From Polycladidibacter stylochi (GTDB taxonomy: Bacteria; Pseudomonadota; Alphaproteobacteria; Rhizobiales; Stappiaceae), in the NCBI RefSeq assembly GCF_001562055.1, contig NZ_LLWE01000024.1, positions 186,001 through 250,000 of the forward strand: 64,000 bases of DNA. Direction: 5' to 3'. Shown here piece after piece: positions 56,200 to 64,000 of the stretch; position 1 is the stretch's first letter; every line of letters starts with the position of its first letter. A program made the translations under genes and the position numbers. The notes beneath the pieces were generated by a model. That model was not told the DNA's origin and searched no databases. It saw nothing but the letters and a program-made list of their open reading frames with translations.

Positions 56200-56742
56200 A
56201 TGTTAAGCAAATGTATTTTTAAGACGCGTCATTTACTATCTGGTATTATGCTATTGTTTGCACTAGCATATTTAGGAGGTAACGCTTGGGCTCAAAAACA
56301 AAAAATAGGACCTAGCGGTTATCCCGTTCCTCGTTTTATCAGCCTAAAGTCTGATCGCGTTAATGTGAGAGTCGGCCCGGGAAGAGACTACGATATTGCG
56401 TGGACATTTGTTCGCGCACGATTACCTGTTGAAATAACCCAAGAATATGGGGACTGGCGCCGTATTCGCGATTGGGAAGGAAAAACTGGCTGGATTTTTA
56501 AATCTCTTTTAACTGGTTATCGCTCCGCGCTGATAACACCATGGAATAAAGCGCCAGAAAAAACACCTTTATTACGCCGCCCCGGCCCAAATGAGAGAAT
56601 AATCGCCTATTTAAAACCTTATGTTTTGGCAGGAGTACTAGGCTGCCAAGGAGGCTATTGCCACGTCTCGGGTAAAGATTTTGAAGGCTGGGTGGACCAA
56701 ACCAAGTTGTTTGGCGTCTACAGTGACGAAAATTTTGAATAA
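56200..56742 (+). CDS. Secreted bacterial SH3-domain protein
   Basis: This 180-aa exported protein has a signal peptide (about 1-31; cleaved near NAWA) and two SH3-like repeats: SLKSDRVNVRVGPGRDYDIAW (about 48-68) with WEGKTGWIFKSLLTG, and a more divergent one near 130-170. Such domains bind peptidoglycan or serve as accessory domains; many alphaproteobacteria encode one beside D-2-hydroxyacid dehydrogenase. It is divergent from the dehydrogenase and ended by a very strong terminator. Confidence 0.9.
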   Translation: MLSKCIFKTRHLLSGIMLLFALAYLGGNAWAQKQKIGPSGYPVPRFISLKSDRVNVRVGPGRDYDIAWTFVRARLPVEITQEYGDWRRIRDWEGKTGWIFKSLLTGYRSALITPWNKAPEKTPLLRRPGPNERIIAYLKPYVLAGVLGCQGGYCHVSGKDFEGWVDQTKLFGVYSDENFE

Positions 56743-56770
56743 AAAACCCCGCTAACTAACGGGGTTTTTT
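56741..56770 (+). terminator. Strong rho-independent terminator after the SH3 gene
   Basis: AAAAAACCCCG (56741-56751) pairs with CGGGGTTTTTT (56760-56770) around an eight-base loop. It begins within the stop codon's last bases and serves both the SH3 gene and, on the minus strand, the fab operon. Confidence 0.9.
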
Positions 56771-56793
56771 AGCATTCCGATCATTTGTTATGA

Positions 56794-57624
56794 TCAAGCT
56801 TCGGCTTTCTGTTCTCGAAGCAGTTTATCTGCCTGCTTAAGAGCATCCAAGCGTGGCATGGAAACAATGTTGTAGCCAGAATCAACAAAATGAACTTCGC
56901 CAGTTACACCACCGGACAGATCTGAGAGTAAGTAGAGACCTGAGCCTCCCAGTTGCTCTTCAGTTACCGTTTCTTTTAATGGTGAGTTGTTTTGCTGATA
57001 ATTGAACATCAAGCGGGCATCTGAAATACCGGAACCTGCCAATGTACGTACAGGACCAGCAGAAAGCGCATTTACGCGAATGCCGTGTTCCCCATAGTCC
57101 ATCGCAAGATAGCGTACAGACGCCTCAAGAGCAGCCTTTGCAACGCCCATAACATTATAGTTAGGCATAACGCGTGTTGCGCCCCCATAAGTCAAAGTGA
57201 CCATTGAGCCGCCATTTGTCATAAGCTCTGCAGCACGTTTTGCGACCTCAACAAATGAGAAGCAGGAAATTTGCATCGTGCGGGAAAAGTTATCCCGGGT
57301 AGTGTCGGCAAATTTTCCCTTCAGTTCGTTCTTATCGGAAAAAGCAATCGCATGCACGAGGAAGTCGATAGACCCCCATTCTTCTTTCAATTTAGCAAAT
57401 ACTGCATCCACGCTATCAATATCTTCAACATCGCATGGCAACAGTAGCGATGAACCGACGCTTTCAGCAAGCGGTTTAACACGGCGTCCAAATGCATCAC
57501 CTTGATAGGTGAAAGCCATTTCTGCACCGTGATCGCTAAGAGTTTTGGCAATGCTCCAGGCAATTGAGTGATCGTTAGCAACACCCATTACGAGACCGCG
57601 CTTGCCCTTCATGAGCTGGCTCAT
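56794..57624 (-). CDS. fabI: Enoyl-ACP reductase FabI
   Basis: This 276-aa NADH-dependent short-chain reductase does the last step of each fatty-acid elongation cycle. The GVANDHSIAWSIAKTL nucleotide segment (about 14-29), and the catalytic Tyr-x6-Lys of NYNVMGVAKAALEASVRYLA (about 158-177) fit FabI. The start at 57624 has AGGAG upstream and fits family length; the frame extends 39 bases. It is the last gene of fabA-fabB-fabI; its end faces the SH3 gene terminator. Confidence 0.95.
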   Translation of the reverse strand: MSQLMKGKRGLVMGVANDHSIAWSIAKTLSDHGAEMAFTYQGDAFGRRVKPLAESVGSSLLLPCDVEDIDSVDAVFAKLKEEWGSIDFLVHAIAFSDKNELKGKFADTTRDNFSRTMQISCFSFVEVAKRAAELMTNGGSMVTLTYGGATRVMPNYNVMGVAKAALEASVRYLAMDYGEHGIRVNALSAGPVRTLAGSGISDARLMFNYQQNNSPLKETVTEEQLGGSGLYLLSDLSGGVTGEVHFVDSGYNIVSMPRLDALKQADKLLREQKAEA

Positions 57625-57686
57625 GTGAAACTCCTGTTTGTTAAAAGGAAGCCATGCAATCAAGGCTGGCTTCAGTATTGTTTCAA

Positions 57687-58904
57687 TTAGTCAGCGTAGC
57701 GCTTAAAGACGACAGTTGCATTGGTACCACCAAAGCCAAACCCGTTAGAAAGCACACAATTCAAGCCAGCATTATCTACGCGTTCGCGAACAATTGGCAT
57801 ATCTGCAAACTCAGGGTCAATTTCCTCAATATGAGCTGAAGCGGCAATGAAGTCACCTTGCATCATTAACAAGGAATAAATTGCTTCTTGAACGCCAGCA
57901 GCCCCCAAAGAGTGCCCTGTTAACGCTTTTGTAGCAGAAATTGGCGGTACTTTATCACCAAATACTTCGCGAATTGCTTCAATCTCTTTGATATCGCCCA
58001 CAGGTGTTGAAGTTGCATGTGGGTTAATATAATCCACTTCGCAATCAACATCTTTCAAAGCAAGCTTCATGCAGCGAGCGGCACCTTCACCACTTGGTGC
58101 TACCATATCATGGCCGTCGGATGTTGCGCCATAACCCACGATTTCAGCGTAAATCTTGGCACCGCGTGCTTTAGCGTGTTCCAGCTCTTCCAGAACCAGT
58201 ACACCAGCACCACCGGCAATCACAAAACCGTCACGGTTTTTGTCATAAGGGCGTGAAGCTGTTTCGGGTGTATCGTTGTACTTTGAGGACATAGCCCCCA
58301 TAGCGTCAAATAGATTTGATAGCGACCAATCCAGCTCTTCGCCACCACCGGCGAATACCACATCCTGCTTGCCCCATTGAATGAGCTCAAAGGCGTTACC
58401 AATACAAATGTTGGTTGTCGCACATGCAGCAGAGATAGAATAGTTTACGCCGTGGATTTTAAAAGGTGTTGCCAAAGTAGCTGAATTTGTAGAACTCATT
58501 GCTTTTGGAACAGCTGTTGGGCCAATGCGGCGTGGGCCTTTTTCACGGGTAATATCGGCAGCTTCAACAATTGCTTTGGTTGAAGGACCACCAGAACCCA
58601 TAATCAAGCCAGTACGCTCATTGGAAACCATGTCCTCAGGCAAATCAGCATCAGCAATTGCTTGCTCCATTGCCATGTAGTTCCAAGCAGCACCTGCACC
58701 CATAAAGCGGGTCGTACGCCGATCTAATGCTTCAAATGGGTTAACCTTGGGCTCCCCATGCACCTGACAACGAAAACCAAGATCAGCATAATCTTTTGCT
58801 GCAACGATCCCGGACTTGCCTTCGCGCAGGCTATCCATAACTTCTTCAGGATTATTGCCGATGGAGGATACGATCCCCATACCGGTAACGACCACTCGCC
58901 TCAT
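57687..58904 (-). CDS. fabB: Beta-ketoacyl-ACP synthase I FabB
   Basis: This 405-aa condensing enzyme elongates unsaturated fatty acids made with FabA. Its catalytic Cys is in [12 protein letters not shown] (about 162-173), the two histidines are in [10 protein letters not shown] (about 294-303) and TGHSLGAAG (about 329-337), and the glycine-rich GFGFGGTNA lies near the end. The adjoining fabA makes FabB more likely than FabF. It is separated from fabA by 114 bases containing a strong intercistronic hairpin, and from fabI by 62 bases. Confidence 0.95.
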   Translation of the reverse strand: MRRVVVTGMGIVSSIGNNPEEVMDSLREGKSGIVAAKDYADLGFRCQVHGEPKVNPFEALDRRTTRFMGAGAAWNYMAMEQAIADADLPEDMVSNERTGLIMGSGGPSTKAIVEAADITREKGPRRIGPTAVPKAMSSTNSATLATPFKIHGVNYSISAACATTNICIGNAFELIQWGKQDVVFAGGGEELDWSLSNLFDAMGAMSSKYNDTPETASRPYDKNRDGFVIAGGAGVLVLEELEHAKARGAKIYAEIVGYGATSDGHDMVAPSGEGAARCMKLALKDVDCEVDYINPHATSTPVGDIKEIEAIREVFGDKVPPISATKALTGHSLGAAGVQEAIYSLLMMQGDFIAASAHIEEIDPEFADMPIVRERVDNAGLNCVLSNGFGFGGTNATVVFKRYAD

Positions 58905-58926
58905 GAAAGACTCCCGTGGAAATACA

Positions 58927-58956
58927 CCAAGACCGCGCTAGTGTAGCGCGGCTTGG
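58927..58956 (-). repeat. Strong intercistronic hairpin between fabA and fabB
   Basis: CCAAGACCGCGCTA (58927-58940) pairs with TAGCGCGGCTTGG (58944-58956), with one bulged A and a three-base loop. In the fabA-fabB reading direction it stands 63 bases after fabA and 22 bases before the fabB start. It could partly end or process the transcript so that FabA and FabB amounts differ. A smaller AAGGC/GCCTT repeat follows at about 58975-58989. Confidence 0.6.
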
Positions 58957-59018
58957 TTCAATTACATATAAACAAGGCTAAAGTGCCTTGTGATTGTGTC
59001 ATTTCAAAGTTCAGCTAA

Positions 59019-59531
59019 TTACTCAGCGTCTTGAAACAAACCAACACGCAAATCTTTAGCAACGTAAATGGTTTCACCATCTGCCTTTACCCAACCGTCA
59101 GCAATAGCCAGTTTGAGTTTTGAGCGCATGACGCGTTTTAGCTCTACACCGTACTCAATGCGTTTTACTTCCGGTGTAACCATGCCTGTGAATTTGATTT
59201 CACCGACAGAAAGAGCACGGCCTCGCCCCGGCTCTCCAAGCCAACCCAAGAAAAAGCCGGTCATTTGCCAAAGGGCATCTAGACCCAAACAGCCTGGCAT
59301 AACCGGATCGCCAGGGAAATGGCACTCGAAGAACCACAGATCATCACGAATATCCAGCTCTGCACGGATATGGCCTTTGCCATTCTCGCCGCCATCCTCG
59401 GAAATCTCGGTGATGCGATCAAACATTAACATTGGAGGAGCTGGCAATTGAGCATTGCCTGGCCCAAACAACTCGCCGCGACCGCAAGCAAGGAGATCTT
59501 CGTAGTTGAAACTGGAACGCCTGTTTTGCAT
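59019..59531 (-). CDS. fabA: 3-hydroxydecanoyl-ACP dehydratase/isomerase FabA
   Basis: This 170-aa hot-dog-fold enzyme dehydrates beta-hydroxyacyl-ACP and isomerises the C10 product, starting anaerobic unsaturated fatty-acid synthesis. The catalytic His in [23 protein letters not shown] (about 70-92) and the aspartate in the same stretch are visible. GGGAATAG precedes the ATG. It heads the fabA-fabB-fabI operon and is divergent from irr across a 376-base gap. Confidence 0.95.
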   Translation of the reverse strand: MQNRRSSFNYEDLLACGRGELFGPGNAQLPAPPMLMFDRITEISEDGGENGKGHIRAELDIRDDLWFFECHFPGDPVMPGCLGLDALWQMTGFFLGWLGEPGRGRALSVGEIKFTGMVTPEVKRIEYGVELKRVMRSKLKLAIADGWVKADGETIYVAKDLRVGLFQDAE

Positions 59532-59739
59532 TCTATTCCCGCATTAATTGTTCGTTTTAAAGAATGCCGCAGGGAAAATGTGTACCCGCATACCCTCAAA
59601 ACGATGGTTTTGTTTGTTTCCTATCCGCGCCTTCCTAGCACAAGCGAATAAATATCGAAAGGGCACAATATGTGAGATTGCGTGTGCCCAATTTGCGCAG
59701 TTGCCTTAGACAAATTCTATTCTTATTATTATTGTAAAG

Positions 59740-59759
59740 CAGAATGGCAAATTGTTCTG
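59740..59759. promoter_or_regulatory. Possible iron-regulator-like dyad in the fabA-irr gap
   Basis: In the 59532-59907 divergent gap, CAGAA (59740-59744) mirrors TTCTG (59755-59759) around ten bases. This is reminiscent of, but not a good match to, ICE/Irr boxes with TTCTAAA halves. The gap also has a T-rich, AT-rich core near 59715-59735 with no other gene-like signal. Confidence 0.25.
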
Positions 59760-59907
59760 TAAAATAGCAGCCACATGCTGCAACACTTAAGGCAAAAGGT
59801 GTGCTGTCTTCGAAACACGGATACACACAACAATAATACCCAGTCATTTAAAATCAATTGGGTATAATGCAGTAGAGTAGCTTAAAACTTAAAGTGACAG
59901 TGGGTAA

Positions 59908-60336
59908 ATGACCATGCATTTAGAAAATACAAGCCAAGATGTAACAGGATTGTTACGCGGCGCGGGTTTGCGGCCAACGAGACAACGCGTAGCGCTTGCT
60001 GAATTACTCTTCTCAAAAGGGAATAGACATATTTCAGCGGAAAACCTCCATGAGGAAGCTATTGTTGCCAATGTTCCTGTTTCCTTGGCAACCGTTTACA
60101 ACACACTCCACCAGTTTACTGAGGTTGGTTTATTGCGTGAAGTAGCCGTTGAGGGTACCAAAACGTATTTTGATACCAACACGCACGAGCATCAGCATTT
60201 CTTTTACGAGGACGAAAACATCGTTGTCGATATCCCCGGTAAAGGCGTTACTTTAGATGACTTGCCTCAGCCACCGGAGGGTATGGAAATTACTCGGGTT
60301 GATGTTGTTGTTCGCCTAAGGAAAAAAGCAAACTAA
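59908..60336 (+). CDS. irr: Fur-family iron-response regulator Irr
   Basis: This 142-aa Fur-superfamily regulator has an N-terminal winged helix (GLRPTRQRVALAELLFSKGNRHISAENLHEE; SLATVYNTLHQFTEVGLLREV recognition region, about 57-77) and a metal/haem-binding C-terminal half with HEHQHFFYEDENIVVDIP (about 97-114). That segment is diagnostic for Irr over Fur or Zur, with no CxxC pairs. Irr controls iron and haem genes and can be degraded with haem; hemE and hemJ in this window could be targets. It is placed next to fabA, as in other Hyphomicrobiales. Confidence 0.92.
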   Translation: MTMHLENTSQDVTGLLRGAGLRPTRQRVALAELLFSKGNRHISAENLHEEAIVANVPVSLATVYNTLHQFTEVGLLREVAVEGTKTYFDTNTHEHQHFFYEDENIVVDIPGKGVTLDDLPQPPEGMEITRVDVVVRLRKKAN

Positions 60337-60354
60337 TGTGCGCTCTCATTTAAG

Positions 60355-60379
60355 CCGGCTGTTCTTAATCATCAGCCGG
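60355..60379. terminator. Bidirectional hairpin between irr and nth
   Basis: CCGGCTG (60355-60361) pairs with CAGCCGG (60373-60379) around an 11-base loop, in the 52-base gap between the convergent irr and nth stop codons. No clear T-run follows on either side. Confidence 0.5.
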
Positions 60380-60388
60380 TCATTGGGG

Positions 60389-61084
60389 TTAAACAATTTT
60401 CTCTTTCGACTTACAAAGGTCGAATATAATACATTTTGCGCATTCCGGTTTTCTTGCTTTGCAGATGTAGCGGCCATGCAGGATAAGCCAGTGATGTGCT
60501 TGCATAATGTACTCGCGAGGTATGAGCTTTTCCAGTTTGCGCTCTACCTCCAACGGCGTCTTTCCAGGTGCAAGCACAAGACGGTTTCCAATACGAAATA
60601 AATGAGTGTCAACAGCAATGGTTGGCTGACCAAAGGCAATATTAAGAACGACATTAGCAGTTTTACGGCCAACGCCGGGCAGTGCTTCAAGGGCTTCACG
60701 CGTTTGCGGTACTTCCCCGCTATGCTTTTCTATCAATTTCTTTGATAGGGCATAAACGTTTTTTGCCTTATTGCGATAAAGGCCAATTGTACGAATTTCT
60801 TCGCGAATTCTGTCCTCACCCAGAGCAACCATTTTTTCTGGACTATCGGCAATAATAAAGAGATTTTTGGTGGCCTTATTCACACCTGCATCTGTTGCTT
60901 GTGCTGATAGAACAACAGCCACAAGCAGTGTGAAATCGTTGGTATGGTCCAGCTCACCCTTTGGTTCGGGATTGTTTTCATAAAACCGGTCAAAGAGTTG
61001 CTTGATTTCAGCTTTTGAATAACGGCTTTTGTTGGATCTGCGTGCTGGAGCTGCTTTTACTTTTTGGGTACTACGAGAAGTCAT
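60389..61084 (-). CDS. nth: Endonuclease III
   Basis: This 231-aa bifunctional DNA glycosylase/lyase removes oxidised pyrimidines. The helix-hairpin-helix LEALPGVGRKTANVVL (about 135-150) contains the catalytic Lys, VDTHLFRIGNRL the catalytic Asp, and the C-terminal iron-sulfur cluster loop C-x6-C-x2-C-x5-C (CKARKPECAKCIIFDLC) is complete. An N-terminal basic tail of about 20 residues is present. It is convergent with irr. Confidence 0.95.
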   Translation of the reverse strand: MTSRSTQKVKAAPARRSNKSRYSKAEIKQLFDRFYENNPEPKGELDHTNDFTLLVAVVLSAQATDAGVNKATKNLFIIADSPEKMVALGEDRIREEIRTIGLYRNKAKNVYALSKKLIEKHSGEVPQTREALEALPGVGRKTANVVLNIAFGQPTIAVDTHLFRIGNRLVLAPGKTPLEVERKLEKLIPREYIMQAHHWLILHGRYICKARKPECAKCIIFDLCKSKEKIV

Positions 61085-61171
61085 TGTGTTACAATACTTT
61101 CACGATCAGTGTGTTATTCGCCCGCCAAAAGCAAGGCTATTGAAAACGCGCAAATCCGCGTGATGGTATTT

Positions 61172-61189
61172 GAGGAAATACCAAGTGCT
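61172..61189. repeat. Hairpin in the nth / AraC-MGMT divergent gap
   Basis: GGTATTT (about 61172) is complementary to AAATACC (about 61189) with a four-base loop. The 61085-61293 gap contains no RNA gene or ORF that I can support. Confidence 0.35.
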
Positions 61190-61293
61190 CGCAAATCGGG
61201 TCGTCAACATTGGCAACGCACCTTAGTATACCTCTAGCTTTTTAAAAGATATCAATGAATGTGCCAATTTAAAAAATAGGATGTAATGGCAGT

Positions 61294-62196
61294 ATGGACA
61301 AAACAGTAACAGACTATTCAAACGAACACTATAAAACTGTCCAAACCACATTGCAGTACATCTCGGAAAACTGGCGTGAACAACCCTCTTTAGAAGAGCT
61401 TTCTAAACTTGTATCAATGCAACCCATTCAACTTCAACGGCTATTTAGCAAATGGGCAGGGTTAACACCAAAACAGTTTTTGCAGGCAATTACTATCGAC
61501 CATGCGCGGGCAATGCTGCAAAATGCCAGTTCTGTATTTGATACCACATATGAGCTTGGTCTATCTGGTCCGGCACGTTTGCATGATTTATTCGTGACGC
61601 ACGAAGCTATGACACCTGGTGATTATCGCCGCCGTGGCGCAGGTATAACCATCTCCTACGGGTTTCACCCCTGCCCTTTTGGCCTGGCACTTGTTATGGC
61701 GACTGAACGCGGTCTTGCAGGCCTTGCATTTGCAGATGACAACAACCAGGCGCAAACTTTGGAAGATATGTGCCAGCGTTGGCCTGCTGCTGAATTTGTT
61801 GAAGATCAAGCGGCTACAGCACCCTATGTCCAGCGAATATTTAATCATCATCAATGGCGGGCTGAAGAGCCGCTAAAACTGATTTTTATTGGTACAGATT
61901 TCGAAATAAGAGTGTGGGAAAGCTTGTTGAAAATACCGCTTGGCGCAGCCACAACATATTCGGATATCGCCAAAAACTTAGGTAAACCAAAAGCATCGCG
62001 TGCTGTAGGTACAGCTGTTGGTAAAAACCCGATTTCTTTTGTTGTGCCCTGCCATCGTGTATTGGGTAAATCAGGAAATCTTTGTGGCTATCACTGGGGC
62101 TTAACCCGTAAACGAGCCATTTTAGGCTGGGAAGCAGGCATTAGCGGTGTGCTGGATATGGCAGACCAAGGGCAAGGGTCGCTTCCCTTAAAATAG
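61294..62196 (+). CDS. AraC-type regulator fused to O6-methylguanine-DNA methyltransferase (Ada-like)
   Basis: This 300-aa protein fuses an AraC DNA-binding domain (about 15-105: two helix-turn-helix segments, LEELSKLVSMQPIQLQRLFSKWAGLTPKQFLQ) to an MGMT domain (about 125-285). The alkyl-acceptor cysteine is in PCHRV (about 250), with ASRAVGTAVGKNPISFVV just before. It lacks the N-terminal Ada cysteine domain that senses methylphosphotriesters, so how it would be activated is unclear. It starts after a gap with only a weak ribosome site. It overlaps the convergent GST gene by nine bases. Confidence 0.9.
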   Translation: MDKTVTDYSNEHYKTVQTTLQYISENWREQPSLEELSKLVSMQPIQLQRLFSKWAGLTPKQFLQAITIDHARAMLQNASSVFDTTYELGLSGPARLHDLFVTHEAMTPGDYRRRGAGITISYGFHPCPFGLALVMATERGLAGLAFADDNNQAQTLEDMCQRWPAAEFVEDQAATAPYVQRIFNHHQWRAEEPLKLIFIGTDFEIRVWESLLKIPLGAATTYSDIAKNLGKPKASRAVGTAVGKNPISFVVPCHRVLGKSGNLCGYHWGLTRKRAILGWEAGISGVLDMADQGQGSLPLK

Positions 62197-62781
62197 ATTG
62201 GTTGGTATGAGGTCTTGCTCCAGAAGAAACCGTCTATGCTCTTCATAGGCTGGTAGTGGAGTAGCGCCATGCTGTAAGTACTTTCGGTAGATAGTTGCTA
62301 CAAAAATATCCGAAAGGCTAAATGCGTGACCGTAGCAAAAACCACTATGACCCCATAATAACGGGGCTACTTTTTCAAGACCCTTCGCAATCCATGTCGC
62401 TCGAAGTGTTTTTTTATCTTTTGGGCTTAATTCCGGCCTGAAAAAACGAAGAACACTCCGGTTTTGCGGGCTGTGTATTGTCGTGCCGATGTAAGAGCAA
62501 ATAGAGCAAATTTGTGCCCTATCCTTTGTATTTTCCCCAAAAACAGAAGGGGAAGGATGAAGCTCTTCTAGGTATTCAATTATCGCCATGGATTCGCTTA
62601 GAATAAAGCCATTGTGATCCAGAGCGGGTACAAATCCAAAAGGATTGATGAATTGGCGATAGCTATTTGCCAGCTCTTCATTTGAGACTTCTACACGTTC
62701 CCAATCAAGGTGTTTATATTGCAAAACCCACTCGACCCGTTCTGAACTATTGGAGCCAATAGCGCTGTAGAGTTTAAGCAT
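62188..62781 (-). CDS. Glutathione S-transferase family protein
   Basis: This 197-aa protein has an N-terminal thioredoxin-like domain (MLKLYSAIGSNSSERVEWVLQYKHLDWERVEV; FVPALDHNGFILSESMAIIEYLEE, with glutathione-contact SES) and an all-helical C-terminal half. Overall it resembles maleylacetoacetate isomerase-like GSTs but without a clear catalytic assignment. Its end overlaps the AraC-MGMT gene end by nine bases. It lies 54 bases after trpB. Confidence 0.9.
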   Translation of the reverse strand: MLKLYSAIGSNSSERVEWVLQYKHLDWERVEVSNEELANSYRQFINPFGFVPALDHNGFILSESMAIIEYLEELHPSPSVFGENTKDRAQICSICSYIGTTIHSPQNRSVLRFFRPELSPKDKKTLRATWIAKGLEKVAPLLWGHSGFCYGHAFSLSDIFVATIYRKYLQHGATPLPAYEEHRRFLLEQDLIPTNLF

Positions 62782-62835
62782 CGCATTTACATTCCAAATG
62801 TTGGGCGAAGCATATTATCTCCGCCCTACGAACTC

Positions 62836-64000
62836 TTAAAGATCGAACCCGAGCATACCACCAACGGTAAACACGTCTTTATCGCCGCGTCCACATAGGT
62901 TCATGACAATAACCTGATCCTTGTCCATTTGCGGAGCAAGTTTCATCACGTGCGCAAGAGCGTGGCTAGGCTCAAGAGCAGGAATGATACCTTCAACACG
63001 GGTTAGTAGCTGAAAGGCGTCTAAAGCTTCACTGTCTGTTGCGGGTACATAATTCACGCGGCCTGTCTCTTTGAGCCAAGAGTGTTCCGGCCCAATGCCT
63101 GGGTAATCAAGGCCAGCTGAAATAGAATGCCCCTCCAAAATTTGCCCGTCGTCATCTTGAAGAAGATAAGTGCGGTTACCGTGTAAGACACCAGACTTGC
63201 CAGCGTTTAACGAGGCACAGTGTTCATCACCATCAAGGCCCTTACCACCAGCCTCAACGCCGTAAATGCTGACAGATTCATCATCGAGGAAAGGATGGAA
63301 GAGCCCAATGGCGTTAGATCCGCCACCAACAGCGGCAACGAGAGCATCAGGAAGCTTACCTTCCGCTTCCATGAGCTGCTTTTTGGTTTCTTCACCAATA
63401 ACCGCTTGAAAGTCACGCACCATTTCTGGGTATGGGTGTGGTCCTGCTGCTGTGCCAATGAGGTAGTAAGTATCCTCGACATTGGTAACCCAGTCACGCA
63501 ATGCTTCGTTCATAGCATCTTTGAGCGTGCCTGCACCGGCTGTGACCGGCACAATTTCAGCACCAAGTAGCTTCATACGGAAAACGTTGGGCTTTTGCCG
63601 CTCTACATCTGTTGCGCCCATGTAAACAACACATGGAAGACCAAAACGTGCACAAACAGTAGCTGTCGCGACGCCATGCTGACCCGCACCTGTTTCGGCA
63701 ATAATACGGGTTTTGCCCATGCGTTTCGCGAGCAGAATTTGCCCAAGGCAGTTGTTAATCTTGTGTGAGCCGGTGTGGTTTAGCTCATCACGCTTGAAGT
63801 AAACCTTAGCACCGCCAAGTTCTTCGGTTAAGCGCTCGGCAAAATATAACGGCGAAGGACGCCCAGTATAATGGGTATTGAGCTTTTGGATTTCCGACAA
63901 AAACTCTGGGTCATTCTTGGCATCTTTATAAGCTTTCTCAAGCTCTAAAATGAGCGGCATTAAAGTTTCGGCAACAAAACGACCGCCAAATTCTCCGAAA
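62836..64000 (-). CDS. trpB: Tryptophan synthase beta chain (truncated by window edge)
   Basis: The coding sequence runs off the right edge. From a Met inside the gene 374 residues are seen, and 13 further in-frame codons ([11 protein letters not shown] and neighbours) reach base 64000, so the true start is outside. TrpB joins indole and serine. The PLP lysine is in [13 protein letters not shown], the loop [12 protein letters not shown] and the GGGSNAIG phosphate site are present, and the usual length is about 400 residues. No trp partner is visible; trpF and trpA positions cannot be seen. Confidence 0.96.
   Translation of the reverse strand, partial: FGEFGGRFVAETLMPLILELEKAYKDAKNDPEFLSEIQKLNTHYTGRPSPLYFAERLTEELGGAKVYFKRDELNHTGSHKINNCLGQILLAKRMGKTRIIAETGAGQHGVATATVCARFGLPCVVYMGATDVERQKPNVFRMKLLGAEIVPVTAGAGTLKDAMNEALRDWVTNVEDTYYLIGTAAGPHPYPEMVRDFQAVIGEETKKQLMEAEGKLPDALVAAVGGGSNAIGLFHPFLDDESVSIYGVEAGGKGLDGDEHCASLNAGKSGVLHGNRTYLLQDDDGQILEGHSISAGLDYPGIGPEHSWLKETGRVNYVPATDSEALDAFQLLTRVEGIIPALEPSHALAHVMKLAPQMDKDQVIVMNLCGRGDKDVFTVGGMLGFDL

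Noticed and set aside
59532-59907. Irr/ICE box controlling fabA or irr
   Set aside because: The CAGAA/TTCTG dyad deviates from the TTCTAAA halves of Irr boxes, so it is listed only at low confidence.
61085-61293. tRNA or CRISPR-like repeat in the gap
   Set aside because: Only a single small hairpin is present, with no TpsiC-loop sequence and no repeated unit.
1-64000. Overlapping short open frames on the opposite strand of core genes
   Set aside because: They lie fully inside well-supported genes, lack ribosome sites and show no family features; they are shadows of the real genes.

Overview
The window is chromosomal DNA from an alphaproteobacterium, most likely of the Hyphomicrobiales (Rhizobiales) type. 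Base composition looks moderately AT-rich (mid-40s % GC by eye; not computed). The evidence is gene order and gene content: ffh - chorismate mutase - rpsP - rimM - trmD - rplS - leuC; leuS - lptE - holA facing parB - parA - rsmG - mnmG - mnmE - rho - hemJ - hemE; the divergent ppsR - maf - aroE - coaE - dnaQ; and fabI - fabB - fabA beside an Irr-type Fur regulator. A SAM-II riboswitch lies in front of metZ. I see no rRNA, tRNA, prophage, insertion sequence or CRISPR array.

Layout. 0.1-16.7 kb is mostly amino-acid metabolism: riboswitch-controlled metZ, an unrecognised transporter-like membrane protein, a dGTPase, an ECF41 sigma factor with its carboxymuconolactone-decarboxylase-like partner, argG, gloB, metX-metW, hisC-tyrC, a CobW GTPase with a His-rich loop, and a D-Ala-D-Ala carboxypeptidase. 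16.9-29 kb holds a GST-like protein, a DUF1761 protein, acs, an HNH nuclease, leuC, the ribosomal protein/SRP block, a probable unassigned small RNA upstream of ffh, a lipase-like hydrolase and a YggS-family protein. 29.2-43.5 kb is the origin-proximal housekeeping block, carrying four good ParB sites (parS) and one weak one.

The 43.45-43.88 kb gap between hemE and ppsR is the most likely replication origin. Transcription diverges there, the hemE/ppsR setting is the known Caulobacter origin neighbourhood, and the gap has a CtrA-like site and two near-consensus DnaA boxes. To its right, ppsR-maf-aroE-coaE-dnaQ reads away from it.

The most unusual region is 47.6-54.8 kb. Five tightly packed plus-strand genes encode a four-helix membrane protein with a degenerate GGDEF-like domain, an unrecognised membrane protein, a processive family-2 glycosyltransferase without a PilZ domain, a BcsB-like periplasmic protein and a DUF4434-like TIM-barrel protein. 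A convergent gene encodes a TPR plus outer-membrane beta-barrel protein. Together they look like a complete export system for an unknown exopolysaccharide. It resembles the Bacillus YdaJKLMN / Listeria Pss systems in its inner-membrane parts and NfrA-type systems in its outer-membrane part.

54.9-64 kb contains a 2-hydroxyacid dehydrogenase, an SH3-domain secreted protein, fabI-fabB-fabA, irr, nth, an AraC-MGMT fusion, a second GST, and trpB, which runs off the right edge. Start codons were moved inward where a ribosome binding site and family length agreed; these choices are explained per gene.
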